Part shown: piece after piece, positions 8,636 to 18,634 of the stretch | How the letters are laid out: each line of letters opens with the position of its first letter | Numbering within the stretch: position 1 is the stretch's first letter | NCBI RefSeq assembly: GCF_010731575.1 | Contig: NZ_AP022617.1 | Span: 3,968,001-4,032,000 of the forward strand | Reading direction: 5' to 3' | Source of the DNA: Mycolicibacterium monacense | GTDB taxonomy: Bacteria; Actinomycetota; Actinomycetes; Mycobacteriales; Mycobacteriaceae | Length of the DNA: 64,000 bases | Position numbers and translations under genes: made by a program | Notes under the pieces: generated by a model | The model's database searches: none | Told to the model about the DNA's origin: nothing | Seen by the model: only the letters and a program-made list of their open reading frames with translations

Positions 8636-9589
8636 TTACTTCGGGGGGACGGTTACGCGCAGAGTAATTGCGCCGTCCTCGGGTACGGTCTCCAGGATGT
8701 TGGTCAAGATTTGACTGGGGTCGAAGTTCAACAGTGCACCGGCGATAGCCCTGACGCGTGGCCGAAATGCTTCGCCCAGCACTTTGAGGTCACCGCCGTT
8801 GGCATCCAACAACTTCTGGATTCGGTTGATGAAGAAGCCGAATTTCTTCATACCGTCCGGGCCTATCTCGAGGGCACCCACCGAAAACCCTTGCAGGGTC
8901 TTGGAGGCATTTTGGGCGCTCTCTCGGAGATCGGGCGCCGTGGCAGCGAGCGTGGGCCCAACCCATCCAGCGTTGCGTAACAGTGTTTGAAAATTGCTCA
9001 ACAAGACCCGGCCCTGGCCGTGCATATTCGCTGCGGTGTTTCTCAGCATCTCGCTGGCGTGCGCCAAGTTGGGCAGTGCCGAGTTTGGATCCGGCAACGC
9101 TGTATCTGCTTCGCTGATGATGCGTGCGAGGGCATCGGGGTCGACCTGATTGAGTAGCCGCGTGACACTTGCCGCCAATTCGGTTATCGATGGTGGTTGC
9201 TCCACCATCTCGGTCGAGATGTGCTGGCCGTCGCGCAACATAGGACCGTCCTGGCGCCGCGGGAACAGTCCGATATAGCTTTCACCGAGGGCGGACAGGT
9301 TATCGAGCCGCACATCGCAGTCGGCGGGGATACGGAAGCGGTCGTCGACGTAGAAGTCGATGGTGGCTCCGCTGACAGATGTCGCGATATGGCTGACTTT
9401 GCCGACCGGTACGCCACGCAACAGAATATTCGAATCAACGACGATGCCATTGATATCAGCCACCGTCATGGAGAGATTGACTCGGTTATCAGGCGGCTTG
9501 AGCCGCACACCGAGCGAGCCGATGTAGCCCACCGCAAACACAATCATCGCAGCAAACGCCAGAAACGACAGGAAATTTCGGCCCTTCAT
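8636..9589 (-). CDS. mceF: MCE-family protein, MceF position
   Basis: At 317 residues it has an N-terminal membrane anchor (LSFLAFAAMIVFAVGYIGSL). The MlaD/MCE domain is about residues 35-120 (VADINGIVVDSNILLRGVPVGKVSHI). A long helical Mce C-terminal region ends TLRVTVPPK. MCE proteins line the hydrophobic channel through which lipids or sterols are imported by the YrbE permease pair and a separate MceG ATPase. Its ATG overlaps the mceE stop (ATGA). It is the sixth and last MCE gene; which numbered mce cluster this is cannot be told. Confidence 0.93.
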   Translation of the reverse strand: MKGRNFLSFLAFAAMIVFAVGYIGSLGVRLKPPDNRVNLSMTVADINGIVVDSNILLRGVPVGKVSHIATSVSGATIDFYVDDRFRIPADCDVRLDNLSALGESYIGLFPRRQDGPMLRDGQHISTEMVEQPPSITELAASVTRLLNQVDPDALARIISEADTALPDPNSALPNLAHASEMLRNTAANMHGQGRVLLSNFQTLLRNAGWVGPTLAATAPDLRESAQNASKTLQGFSVGALEIGPDGMKKFGFFINRIQKLLDANGGDLKVLGEAFRPRVRAIAGALLNFDPSQILTNILETVPEDGAITLRVTVPPK

Positions 9590-10587
9590 GGTGTCCCACC
9601 CAAGATCCGCAGTACGTCCTGAACGTTCCCCGAAATTTCCCGGCCGTCCGGACTCATTATCGACGTGATGTTGATCGCGGGATATTTATCCTGCGGGAGG
9701 AAGAAATCAGTGAGTAGCCGGCGCCACGCAGGCGCCTCCGCTTCGAACATCCGCTTGGATTGCTGAGTAGCGCCTGCCGCATCTCGCAGTGAATTCAGTA
9801 GCGGCACCAGCCAGAAACCACCGGCGTAGATACTCCCGGTAGAGGGGAGGATGGTTCCCACATATGAAAATATCTCCAAGAACCGACGAAAAGCGGTCAT
9901 GCCTTCCTCGGAGAACATCTCCTGCAAAACCGGGATCTTACGATGTGCGACATCTATGGTCTCGGACACGCCGTTGAGCCACAGGTCAACGAGATTCATG
10001 TTGTTCGACAGGTCCCCGAGGTCGGCTGCCACTTGGGAAGCCATTTTGCGGATCCCCTCCTCGCCCCCCGGCGGCTGGATTCGGTTGATACGCGCGATCG
10101 ACTCTTGAACGCGTTGGATGGAACCGCTCGACACAAAATTCGCCAGGTGGGCGATGGTGTCCTCGAGTTGCGGTGGAGACGTGGTCTGTGCCAGCGGGAT
10201 GCGGGCACCCGGACTCAACGCGGGCGCCGGCGCCTGATCGGTTTCCGGTCGCTCGAGAGCGACATAGATGTCGCCCAAGACCGTGTCCTGCTGCAGAACC
10301 GCTCGGATGTCAGAGGGCACCGCGACGCCTCGCTCAATAGTCGAGGTGACGTCCACCGCGTTGCTGGAGAGTGCCACATGTGAAACGACCCCGACGGTGG
10401 TGCCGTCCAAGACCACCTTGGCGCTATCCGGCAGATTAAGTGCATTGGCGAATTCGATGACGATGTCGTACCCACCGCTATAGGTACTTCCCGGCGCAGG
10501 CAACGAGCTCACATTGAGCGAAGCACACGAGGACACCGTAATGACGGTGCCGACCGCCCCGACCAACCGCCATATCCGGCGGTTCAT
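9586..10587 (-). CDS. mceE: MCE-family lipoprotein, MceE position (LprK/LprN-like)
   Basis: This is a 333-residue MCE protein with a lipoprotein signal: hydrophobic core LVGAVGTVITV, then lipobox VSSC at residues 19-22. The fifth gene of mce operons is the one normally lipidated. The MCE domain follows (GGYDIVIEFANALNLPDSAKVVLDG region, residues 38-110), then the helical Mce region. ATGA overlaps couple it to the genes on both sides. It should be anchored on the outer face of the inner membrane. Confidence 0.93.
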   Translation of the reverse strand: MNRRIWRLVGAVGTVITVSSCASLNVSSLPAPGSTYSGGYDIVIEFANALNLPDSAKVVLDGTTVGVVSHVALSSNAVDVTSTIERGVAVPSDIRAVLQQDTVLGDIYVALERPETDQAPAPALSPGARIPLAQTTSPPQLEDTIAHLANFVSSGSIQRVQESIARINRIQPPGGEEGIRKMASQVAADLGDLSNNMNLVDLWLNGVSETIDVAHRKIPVLQEMFSEEGMTAFRRFLEIFSYVGTILPSTGSIYAGGFWLVPLLNSLRDAAGATQQSKRMFEAEAPAWRRLLTDFFLPQDKYPAINITSIMSPDGREISGNVQDVLRILGGTP

Positions 10588-11678
10588 CGGTTCGCCTGGG
10601 TGAGTACGTACTGAAGCAGCGCAACATCAACCGCATATGGCTGCCCGGCAACGTTCGCGCAGCTCCCCGGCGTCGAAGAATTCATGATGCCACACAGCGC
10701 CCACCCGTCGGGGGTTCTGATGCGATACAACGGCGGACGGTAATTGATATTGAATTCACGGTTGTTGAAATGGCCCGCCAGCGTATTGACCCACCATGGA
10801 ACCGGGTTCAGGAGACTTGCCACCCACGGCGCGTGTGCACTCAGTTTCCGCAGCGCAACCGATGTCGCATCAAGCGTGAACTGAAACTCCGGGCCGAGGT
10901 TCTCTTCTATGTCCACAACGGCTTTCACAGCTCCCATGAATCCTCCGACCATACGGTTGCCACCATCCAAGGTCACGGCGACGTCCGACATGTTCTGTTC
11001 CGCATTCAGCAGAGCTTCTTTCAGCGGTCCTCTGATCTCGCTGACTGCTGAGGTCAGTTCGGCGAGGTTGGTGATCACGGACCCGATGTCGCTGATCACC
11101 TGATCAGGACTATCGACTACAGCCGATGACGTCGTTAGGAGCTTGTTTACGCCGGCGCCATTGTTGTGCAACGCTTGATCGAGCTGACTTACGACATCGC
11201 CGACATTCGTCGATTCAGCCGGATTGATTCCGTTGACGAAATCGGTCGCCGAACCTATCACCGCCGACACGCTTTTCGGGGTCCACGAACGGGAAAGCGG
11301 AATGCACTCGCCCGCACCGAGGTGGGATCCCGAATCAGCGTTGCCAACGAGTTCCAGCGACCGATCAGCAAGAATCGACGTCGACCGGACAATTGCTTTG
11401 ACGTCACTGGGAAACAAACGCCGTTCAGTGACGCTGAAGTCGACGCGTACGTCGGTCGTGCCGGGGGTGATACTGGTGACCTCACCGATCTGATAGCCCA
11501 TCTGCGTCACCGGATTGCCCACGTATAGACCGATGCTGTCGGGCAGGACCGCGCAGTATTGGGCATTGGACCGTTCTTCACGCGGCCCACCGCACGACGT
11601 GCCAACCGTCACCACTGCCGCCGCTGCGAGCGCGATTGCCACGACCCGGCGACGGTGAGGCGAACCTGACCCGGGCAT
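10584..11678 (-). CDS. mceD: MCE-family protein, MceD position
   Basis: The start is ATG 11678, which gives the TGATG overlap with mceC seen across this operon; a reading from 11840 would add 54 residues with no family match. The 364-residue product has a hydrophobic N-terminal helix (VVAIALAAAAVVTVG). The MCE domain (NAQYCAVLPDSIGLYVGNPVTQMGYQIGEV) and helical region follow. A Cys follows the helix (GTSCGG), but the -3 residue is Gly, so lipidation is doubtful. It is a subunit of the predicted Mce lipid importer. Confidence 0.9.
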   Translation of the reverse strand: MPGSGSPHRRRVVAIALAAAAVVTVGTSCGGPREERSNAQYCAVLPDSIGLYVGNPVTQMGYQIGEVTSITPGTTDVRVDFSVTERRLFPSDVKAIVRSTSILADRSLELVGNADSGSHLGAGECIPLSRSWTPKSVSAVIGSATDFVNGINPAESTNVGDVVSQLDQALHNNGAGVNKLLTTSSAVVDSPDQVISDIGSVITNLAELTSAVSEIRGPLKEALLNAEQNMSDVAVTLDGGNRMVGGFMGAVKAVVDIEENLGPEFQFTLDATSVALRKLSAHAPWVASLLNPVPWWVNTLAGHFNNREFNINYRPPLYRIRTPDGWALCGIMNSSTPGSCANVAGQPYAVDVALLQYVLTQANR

Positions 11679-12637
11679 CAGCACGGACTTCCGGGTACTG
11701 GCATACACAGGTCGGTGGCCAAAAGCTCTGGTGCCGCCTGCTGTGCGCCCAGGATCCGTTCGATCTTCACCCGCGCCAGGTGCAGCGCCCGAACGACTAC
11801 ACCGTTGCGTTCCGACCACATTCGTGATTTCTCCAACCAATCGCGAATTTTCACAAGAGCTTTGTCGCGGTGATTCTGATAAAAGATGAAGACCGGTGAA
11901 AGACCATCCATGATGTCACCGAAACCAGCCATGGCGCGGGCGAGCCCCTTGCTGTACAACGTCAGTGACTGCTCAATGATCGAAATTTTGCGTATCAAAT
12001 CTTTGAGCTCATCTTTGTAATTGTTTACATCCTGCAGGTACTCATTGGACAGGTTGAGCATGGCGCTCACCTGCCCGCGTTGCTTCTCAATGGTCGACAT
12101 GACGTTGTTGCCCGCATCGATGACCGCGGAGACCGATTCCAGGTTGGTACCGGTAAGCCCCCGCTGCACCTGGTCCAGTGATTCGTTGATGGGCTGTGGG
12201 GCGACATTGTCGGTGATCTTCGTCGCATCCGTGAGCGTCCGGATCAAACTGTAAGGCATGGTCACCCGTTCCACCGGAATAGGTTTGTTCCCTAAAGGCG
12301 CGTCACCTATTGGCGAGATGCTTACGTAATAGCCCCCCACCACGGTGAGCATGCGGACCTGCACCTGCGAACGGTCACCGACGAATGCACTGTTGTCGAC
12401 CCGTGCTTCGACCCGGATTTGGTTCGACTCCAGTGAGAGATCCTTCACCTTGCCAACGTTGATGCCGGCAATTCGTACTGGGTCTCCAGGGCGGATCGCC
12501 GCCGCGTCGTCGGTATAGAAGATGACGGTCTTCTGCCCGGGCGGACTGACATAAACCATGGCGATGACCAGCGCGATGATGGTCATGAGCGCGAGGGCGC
12601 CGGCACCCCAGACAGTCGGGTTACGTAACACTTTCAT
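11678..12637 (-). CDS. mceC: MCE-family protein, MceC position
   Basis: The start at ATG 12637 overlaps the mceB stop as ATGA; an in-frame upstream start at 12715 lies inside mceB and is less likely. The product is 319 residues: membrane helix LALMTIIALVIAMVYV, an MCE domain with the characteristic RPGDPVRIAGINVGKV, and a coiled helical tail. It lacks the long Pro-rich C-terminal extension found in some MceC proteins. Confidence 0.92.
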   Translation of the reverse strand: MKVLRNPTVWGAGALALMTIIALVIAMVYVSPPGQKTVIFYTDDAAAIRPGDPVRIAGINVGKVKDLSLESNQIRVEARVDNSAFVGDRSQVQVRMLTVVGGYYVSISPIGDAPLGNKPIPVERVTMPYSLIRTLTDATKITDNVAPQPINESLDQVQRGLTGTNLESVSAVIDAGNNVMSTIEKQRGQVSAMLNLSNEYLQDVNNYKDELKDLIRKISIIEQSLTLYSKGLARAMAGFGDIMDGLSPVFIFYQNHRDKALVKIRDWLEKSRMWSERNGVVVRALHLARVKIERILGAQQAAPELLATDLCMPVPGSPC

Positions 12638-13686
12638 CGGTTGCACAACACCACTTTTCGTCCATTGAGAAATACGTCCATTTCTGCCGGTAACTGAGCC
12701 CGCCCCCGGGAACACGCCAGGGGCGCACCAGCTTCAGGCGGCGGCGGAATGTTCTCCCACATGACCGGAACCAGCTTGAAGGCCTCCGTATAGTCGTCAA
12801 ACACGGTGAACGCACGGTCCAAGGCGTCGTCCACGTCGGTTGTGTTCTTGTTGGATTCCGGGCCGTAGACGAAATAGTCGCCATTGTTGCCATCGGGCGG
12901 GAATCCCAAGTTCTTCACCACTTGCGCCGCATCGTCCATAAATTCGCCGTAGAGGTGGGCTTTTCGAAACTCGTCCAGAATCCCAAGCATGCCGTCGACC
13001 GGACCCTTGTTGAGCCAATCCACTATTTGGATCAGATCTTTTCCGTGTCCGCCCATGGTGTCGGAGATGTCCTTCAGATTACGCATCAACGTGGCGATGA
13101 CTTGCTGACGGTCCGCTACGAACCTGGTGAGCTTGTGGATACTCTCCAGCATCGGCGCCAAGCCACCGCCATCACCCGAGAGATACGTTGCCGCGTTCGC
13201 TGTAAAGGTGTTCAGTTCGTCGGGATCCAGGGTGGCGATCACTGGTTGTAGCCCGTTGAACAATTCGGTGACGTCGAAAGACGGTTGCGTCATCGTCGTA
13301 GTTACGTCAGTAACGAGATCGGCCTTGGAATAATTTTCCGCCGGGTCGACGACATCGACGTAACGCAGTCCGGTGAGCGCCTCGAACTTGATGGCGAGTC
13401 GGGTGCCGGACACCACGCCATAGCGTTGGTCGCACGTCAACCTGACAACGGCGATGCTTTGACCGTTCCTTCGCTCGAGGTCGACCGACTGCACCTTCCC
13501 GACGCGAACCCCGCGGACCCGCACGTCGGCGTCCGCATGTAAGCCCGATGCGTCAGTGAACTCGGCCGTATACGCTCGCGTTTCCGCTGCTGTGGGCTGC
13601 TTGATCACGTTCGCCAACAAGATGAACAGGGTAATGGCGACTATGCCGCTGATCGCGAGCCGCCACAATGCCGCACCAGTCTTCAT
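12634..13686 (-). CDS. mceB: MCE-family protein, MceB position
   Basis: At 350 residues it has an N-terminal helix (ISGIVAITLFILLANVI), the MCE domain (DASGLHADADVRVRGVRVGKV) and a long helical region. The C-terminus has a Cys pair (GAPLACS and KVVLCNR) as in many MceB proteins. It is translationally coupled by ATGA overlaps to mceA upstream and mceC downstream. Confidence 0.93.
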   Translation of the reverse strand: MKTGAALWRLAISGIVAITLFILLANVIKQPTAAETRAYTAEFTDASGLHADADVRVRGVRVGKVQSVDLERRNGQSIAVVRLTCDQRYGVVSGTRLAIKFEALTGLRYVDVVDPAENYSKADLVTDVTTTMTQPSFDVTELFNGLQPVIATLDPDELNTFTANAATYLSGDGGGLAPMLESIHKLTRFVADRQQVIATLMRNLKDISDTMGGHGKDLIQIVDWLNKGPVDGMLGILDEFRKAHLYGEFMDDAAQVVKNLGFPPDGNNGDYFVYGPESNKNTTDVDDALDRAFTVFDDYTEAFKLVPVMWENIPPPPEAGAPLACSRGRAQLPAEMDVFLNGRKVVLCNR

Positions 13687-14729
13687 CGGGCACCGCCCAC
13701 GGCAGCAATTGGCGCCGCCACACCCGGCATGCTGTCGAGAAGAATGCGAACTTGAAGCGCGCGCTGCTCAGGGGTCCCCGCGTACATCTTCTCGAGTCGG
13801 GTACGCAATTCCACGAGCATCTCCGACATGCCTTGGGGTCTCATCAACGGTGGGACCACATCAGTCATCGCCCGGACACTGTCGATGACAGGCGTCAGAT
13901 CGTCGATATGCGTATATTCCAGCCTACCGATAGCCCCGAAGAGGTTATCGGATACATACTGCATGAACGGAAGAATGACAGTCTGATATTCCTCCTCGCT
14001 GGCATTCCAAGTACCTTTGTTGAGCTTATTAGTACCGTGTGTTGCGAAGTAACCGGCGTCGAGCATCGCATTGGCGAAGCCGGGGAACGCGACGCTGATT
14101 CCAGTCGCATTTGTCAATAGTTGCGCGGTACTCACTGTTTGAGTTTCAGCCAGCGCATTCGCGGAGATCACCAGTGTCTCAGCCAGCGGATTCAACGCAT
14201 CGGTGTATCGAGTGGCCTTCTCGACCACCTGGATGAGCTGGTTGGTCAGCGCCCCGGTGGCGAGTTTTCCAAGGCGGGACAGCAATGCCTGAAGTGTCGA
14301 GTTACCTCTCGGCGTGATCGTCAAGCGGGTTCCATCGGCGAGCGGCCGGCCACCCGTACCGGCGACTAGATCGATACCGGTCACACCAAAATAGTTGATG
14401 GTCCGGAAATCGATGCCCATTGCGTCAGTCAAGCCCTTCGTCGGCGTTTTCTGCAGATTGGTATCCAGCAGAACACCGCCTCCGGACAACCTGGACACGG
14501 CGGTGACCTCCCCGACCTTCACCCCGTGCATGACCAGCTGCGTGCCCTTGGCGACGCCCGGTCCGACGTATGGCGTCTCGATCGCCACCGAGATTTCATC
14601 GTCCGGTCGGCCGCCGAATGGCTTGAATCCGACGAATATGCCTGTCATCGCCACGGCGCAGAGCACGACAGCTGTGCCGACGATGGTCAATGTTCGCTTC
14701 TCAGATGCCTCCGAGCCATGCAGGAGCAT
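13683..14729 (-). CDS. mceA: MCE-family protein, MceA position
   Basis: The 348-residue protein has a membrane helix (LTIVGTAVVLCAVAMTGIFVG) and an MCE domain (ISVAIETPYVGPGVAKGTQL, then MHGVKVGEVTAV). The Mce helical region carries the NYFGVTGIDLV segment typical of MceA. The ATG at 14729 has GGTGAG 6-7 nt upstream. It is the first MCE gene, 10 nt after yrbEB. Confidence 0.93.
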   Translation of the reverse strand: MLLHGSEASEKRTLTIVGTAVVLCAVAMTGIFVGFKPFGGRPDDEISVAIETPYVGPGVAKGTQLVMHGVKVGEVTAVSRLSGGGVLLDTNLQKTPTKGLTDAMGIDFRTINYFGVTGIDLVAGTGGRPLADGTRLTITPRGNSTLQALLSRLGKLATGALTNQLIQVVEKATRYTDALNPLAETLVISANALAETQTVSTAQLLTNATGISVAFPGFANAMLDAGYFATHGTNKLNKGTWNASEEEYQTVILPFMQYVSDNLFGAIGRLEYTHIDDLTPVIDSVRAMTDVVPPLMRPQGMSEMLVELRTRLEKMYAGTPEQRALQVRILLDSMPGVAAPIAAVGGAR

Positions 14730-14739
14730 GTCTTCTCAC

Positions 14740-15609
14740 CTAACCCTTGAACACGAACACTGGATGGAGGCCCCACATCGCCACGGTCAGTATCAAATCC
14801 AAAAAGATGATCGTGATCAGACTGGTCCGCACTGCGCGGCCGGACGCTCGACCGACACCAACCGGTCCGCCGGAAGCAAAGTATCCGTAGTAGCAATGGA
14901 TCAACGTCACCGCCATGCAGAAGACAGCTACCTTGATCACGGAGTACGCGAGATCTGTCGGCGTCACGAACTGGGCAAAATAGTGGTTATATGTCCCGCC
15001 CGGCTGATTGTGAAATACCCGGATGACGGTGTCCATGACGAAGAAATTGGCTATCAGGGCCACCAGGTATCCCGGCACGACCAGGATCATCGCGCCAATC
15101 AGGCGCGTACCAACCACAAACGGGATGGGCCGCAGGCCTATTGCTTCCAGGGCATCTATCTCTTCGGCGATGCGCATGGCGCCGATCTCGGCGGTCATTC
15201 GGCACCCTGCTTGTCCGGCGAACGCGACAGCGCTCACGATCGGCCCAAGCTCTCGAACCCCGCCGATACCGCCGATGATCCCCGACAAGCCACCGAACCC
15301 AATGATGTTCAATACGGCAAACGCCTCAACTGCCAACGAGGCGCCGACAGCAATGCCGAGGAGTAGTAATACGCTTATCGCACCGCCGTCCACGATGAGC
15401 GAACCGCGACCCCAAGCGAGGCTGTTCATTTGCTGCAGTGTTTGTCGTCGATATTTGAAGACCGCGACCGGAACCGAACTGAAGGCTTTGGCAATGAAGA
15501 CCACCCACAGCCCGACCTCACGGAATACCCCGCCGACCATCCCCACCGTCGCTTCGAACAAGCGCGTGCCATACCGGCTCGGCACCAGGGCGTGAGCTCC
15601 CGAAGTCAC
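14740..15609 (-). CDS. yrbEB: YrbE/MlaE-family permease B
   Basis: This 289-residue integral membrane protein belongs to the MlaE/YrbE family. About five to six hydrophobic helices are seen, and the cytoplasmic coupling motif GAMRIAEEIDALEAIGLRP matches the EExDAL..MG region that contacts the MceG ATPase. It starts at GTG 15609, sharing one nt with the yrbEA stop (TAGTG). With YrbEA it should form the permease dimer of the Mce importer. Confidence 0.94.
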   Translation of the reverse strand: MTSGAHALVPSRYGTRLFEATVGMVGGVFREVGLWVVFIAKAFSSVPVAVFKYRRQTLQQMNSLAWGRGSLIVDGGAISVLLLLGIAVGASLAVEAFAVLNIIGFGGLSGIIGGIGGVRELGPIVSAVAFAGQAGCRMTAEIGAMRIAEEIDALEAIGLRPIPFVVGTRLIGAMILVVPGYLVALIANFFVMDTVIRVFHNQPGGTYNHYFAQFVTPTDLAYSVIKVAVFCMAVTLIHCYYGYFASGGPVGVGRASGRAVRTSLITIIFLDLILTVAMWGLHPVFVFKG

Positions 15610-16502
15610 TACGCCACCTCCATCGGAACGAACATCGACTGCAGTTGCGTTATTGCCAGGTTTGCGAAGACAATTAGAACGACATTGACCACCACCGACG
15701 AGTTCACGGCATCTGCGACACCGCGCGGGCCCCCCTTCGCCTCCATTCCACGAAGCGATGAGACTATTGCCACGATCGCCCCGAAGACGACCGTCTTAGC
15801 GATGGCGAACCATACGTCCACCACCTTCGTGAACGTCCCAAACGACATCCAGAAACTTCCCGGTGCAACATCGGAAGCCCCCACTGCCATCAAGAACGCC
15901 GACGCAGTTCCCGACGCGACGATGAAGATGCACAGAAGGGGGGATATCAATAGCAGTGCGAGGAAACGCGGCACTACCAGCTGGCGCACCGGGTCGACAC
16001 CCATCACTCGCATTGCGTCGAGTTCTTCACGGATCGCGCGGGCCCCGAAGTCGGCGGCGATGGTCGAAGCCGCTGCGGCACCCATCAGCAGCCCCGCAGT
16101 CAGCGGCGCCCCCTGCCGAATGACACCCACACCGGCCGCGGCGCCAAGCAGCGAGGTCGCCCCCAGTTGATTGACGAGCCCAGACGTCACGATGGTGGTG
16201 ATTGCGCCGATCGGAATGGCCATCAGCAGTGCGGGCATGGTCGTCACCTTCAGCAAGGTCCATGCCTGCACGAACACCTCGCCGACCGCGAGCCTCATGG
16301 TGATGGCATCGGTGACGACGTAGCGCAGCACGTCCGCGAACAACTGGACACCACGACCTGTCGTGGCCGCGGTGCGCCTTGGAATCATGCCCACGTGCCG
16401 GGCTGCGCTGAACGGGTACGCCTTGAGGCGTGACCGGCGCACGTTGCCTGAGCCCGAACTCAATTCACCCTGCGGTTGATCGTGGTCAACGCGAGTGGTC
16501 AT
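15609..16502 (-). CDS. yrbEA: YrbE/MlaE-family permease A
   Basis: At 297 residues it has an N-terminal cytoplasmic tail, then MlaE-fold helices and the coupling motif ARAIREELDAMRVMGVDPVRQL. It is the promoter-proximal gene of the yrbEA-yrbEB-mceA-B-C-D-E-F-mas operon. The ATPase (MceG/Mkl) is not encoded here, as is normal for mycobacteria, where one ATPase elsewhere serves all Mce systems. No clear promoter is seen in the long gene-free stretch upstream. Confidence 0.94.
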   Translation of the reverse strand: MTTRVDHDQPQGELSSGSGNVRRSRLKAYPFSAARHVGMIPRRTAATTGRGVQLFADVLRYVVTDAITMRLAVGEVFVQAWTLLKVTTMPALLMAIPIGAITTIVTSGLVNQLGATSLLGAAAGVGVIRQGAPLTAGLLMGAAAASTIAADFGARAIREELDAMRVMGVDPVRQLVVPRFLALLLISPLLCIFIVASGTASAFLMAVGASDVAPGSFWMSFGTFTKVVDVWFAIAKTVVFGAIVAIVSSLRGMEAKGGPRGVADAVNSSVVVNVVLIVFANLAITQLQSMFVPMEVA

Positions 16503-18634
16503 GAACCACCGTCAGAACGCTTGCGAGGGCGCGTGCACTCCGGCGTGGCACGGCGACCGGTATCGGAGGCGGCACGCTAGCCGGCATGGGAAAAGCGGTT
16601 GCAGGGAATACAGGCCCGGACTGCGCAGCGCGGCAAGACCGGCGCGACGCGTCGATAAGGCCTGAGGCGGCCCGGGGTCGACGTGTCGACTCCTGGCGCC
16701 AGCCGCCGTTTGGGAGGTGTGGGTCGCCTGGCGCGCCGGACCTTCCAGCAGTGGATCCGATCAGAGCCCACGGCTTCATCAACAAACGTCCTCCCTGTTG
16801 GCACCTTCGCGAGAGATTGCGCTGCCCCTCACAGAGGCCACAACACTGTGAGCAAACTCGCTAAACATATGATGGATTACCGTAGAGCGCCACTTTCCGT
16901 TTGGCAAGCGTGCGCCTTGACCCGTGGAGAAACGCCGGCGTGCGGCAGCTGTCCCAGCCAACCGGTCATCTTCGGATGAGACAACTTGACCCATAACTAG
17001 ATGTGGTGCATGATGTCTCACAACCACACGACGTGTAGGAGGCGCGAGGTTGCCAGCATGAAGACGGCGGTATCTGCCGTGGCTTTGGCGGCCTGCCTGG
17101 AACCGGGGCCTAAGGCCGCCCTGGGTTAGGCCGTGTCAATGAGAGATGTTCTGCCGCTGCCTCTTTGATGTCTGCGCTGGATGCCAGGCTATCCCCGGGC
17201 CGGCTCGAGTCGCGTCATGACAACGGCGAGGTTCTGAATCTGGTCGCCGCCTTGTTTATTCGCTACCACCGGGTCGAACAGGCGGCCTTCACCGTTGGAC
17301 CGGCATCGACGAACGAACTGGCGGGATCTGCGAAGGTCCGACCGCGGTCCTTGCCGCCCGCCTGCAAACTCGTTTCCGCGGATCTGACACTTCGCTGTGG
17401 CTGTCCAGATGACCTTCGCATGGGTGACGGCCAAAGACGTCGTCAGACCCCCGACCGGGACATGTGACGAGTGGCAGCAAACTTTTTCTCGGTGATTAGG
17501 AAGCTCTCTGCGGGTAAGCGCCCACCACTGAAAGGTATGCACGAATGACGATGGCGAACTTCGTACGTCCCTCCCGTGGGGCCGATTCCGCGGACCAGCT
17601 TTCCCGGTTCGCGGTGGTGTGGCGTTGACGCGCGGCTCTGACAGTCCGGCGGTTCTAGAAGGTAGCGCACCCGGGCTGCAAGCTGCAGGGGAGCCCTCGG
17701 ATTTCGACGGCACGGTCACGAACGTGGACCGGGACAAGCCACCCACGTACGTTCACCGCGTTCTGTGTACCAGTACAGGAGCGATCGGGCAGCTCATCTC
17801 TCGTTTCGAAGCAGACTTCGTCGAATCCGGCGTGACGGCCCTGGCCGAATATTCAACACATGCGTCGTTCAACGGAGATGTGCCGCGGACAACGAAGTCT
17901 TCCGGTCACCGCTCGGCGTTGTCGTTCACCCCGATTCGCCCGAATCTGGAGGCCTCAGCGCGGCAACGCGATCGGGAAATTTTTGATGTGCTGGTCACCT
18001 ATCACCGCGATGCCGCCGATTTGATCGCGGCCACCCCCCGCGTGTGATCGGCGTTCGAGTGGTCAACCGGGTTGCGCAGGATTTGGCCGGAAGTTTGATC
18101 GTCCACGCGGTGGGTTGCTGCGCCGCAGCAGCCGACGGCTCCGAGTCGTTCCATTATCGGAACGGCGATAAGCCGTCCCGGGCGGGACGCGATGACCTCC
18201 TTCGTCGAGCAGGTGGCGCCACCTGCGATGGCCACCGCACCACGCGCCGGTGCCTGCCGGCGAGGGCGGCAGGGGACTTGAGCGCCGCCGACTCTTCGAA
18301 TCGACCGCCCAGCCGCGAAGCGGGAGGCCGACGCACAGTGCCCCTGCGACTCATCCACGGATACGTCGAACGACGACAGCGACAGCGGAACTGCAAAAAC
18401 CTGACCGCCAATCTGCTCTTCGCGCGCACAGAGCATGAACGTCTCCAATCCGTCGACCGAGCGAGCGCGGCTCGACGCGTTGGTTATTCCGCCGCAGGGG
18501 GCGCGAACTCGTCGGGAGCGCGAGCCGACCGGCTCGGCGAACGGCTGGTGTTGTCGCCCAACATCGTTCACCTGGCAAGGCGCGTTGAGCGGGTTGGCGG
18601 ACTCGCGCAGGCCGAGACTACGGGAGGTTCGACG
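16503..18634. other. Gene-free stretch upstream of the mce operon
   Basis: About 2.1 kb on either strand shows only short frames with arginine-rich, low-complexity translations typical of non-coding high-GC DNA. No tRNA, transposase or inverted repeat was recognised. The part next to 16502 must hold the mce promoter. A 23-codon frame at 17058 (MKTAVSAVALAAC) looks like the stub of a signal peptide. The stretch may be decayed genes or an insertion scar; nothing firmer can be said. Confidence 0.5.

Noticed and set aside
10584..11678. Lipoprotein signal in MceD (GTSC)
   Set aside because: Gly at position -3 does not fit a lipobox; lipidation is expected for MceE instead.
16486..16785. 99-codon minus-strand frame overlapping the yrbEA start
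   Set aside because: Arg/Pro-rich translation, no ribosome site, no motif; chance frame in high-GC DNA.
17058..17129. 23-codon frame starting MKTAVSAVALAAC
   Set aside because: Looks like a signal-peptide stub but is too short and has no continuation; mentioned only as a possible remnant.
17619..18047. 142-codon plus-strand frame in the gene-free stretch
   Set aside because: No recognisable domain, no convincing Shine-Dalgarno sequence; could be a decayed gene but cannot be supported.
18044..18634. Upstream extension of the Cys/His-repeat gene frame
   Set aside because: Low-complexity Arg-rich translation; the GGGAGG site places the start at 18635.
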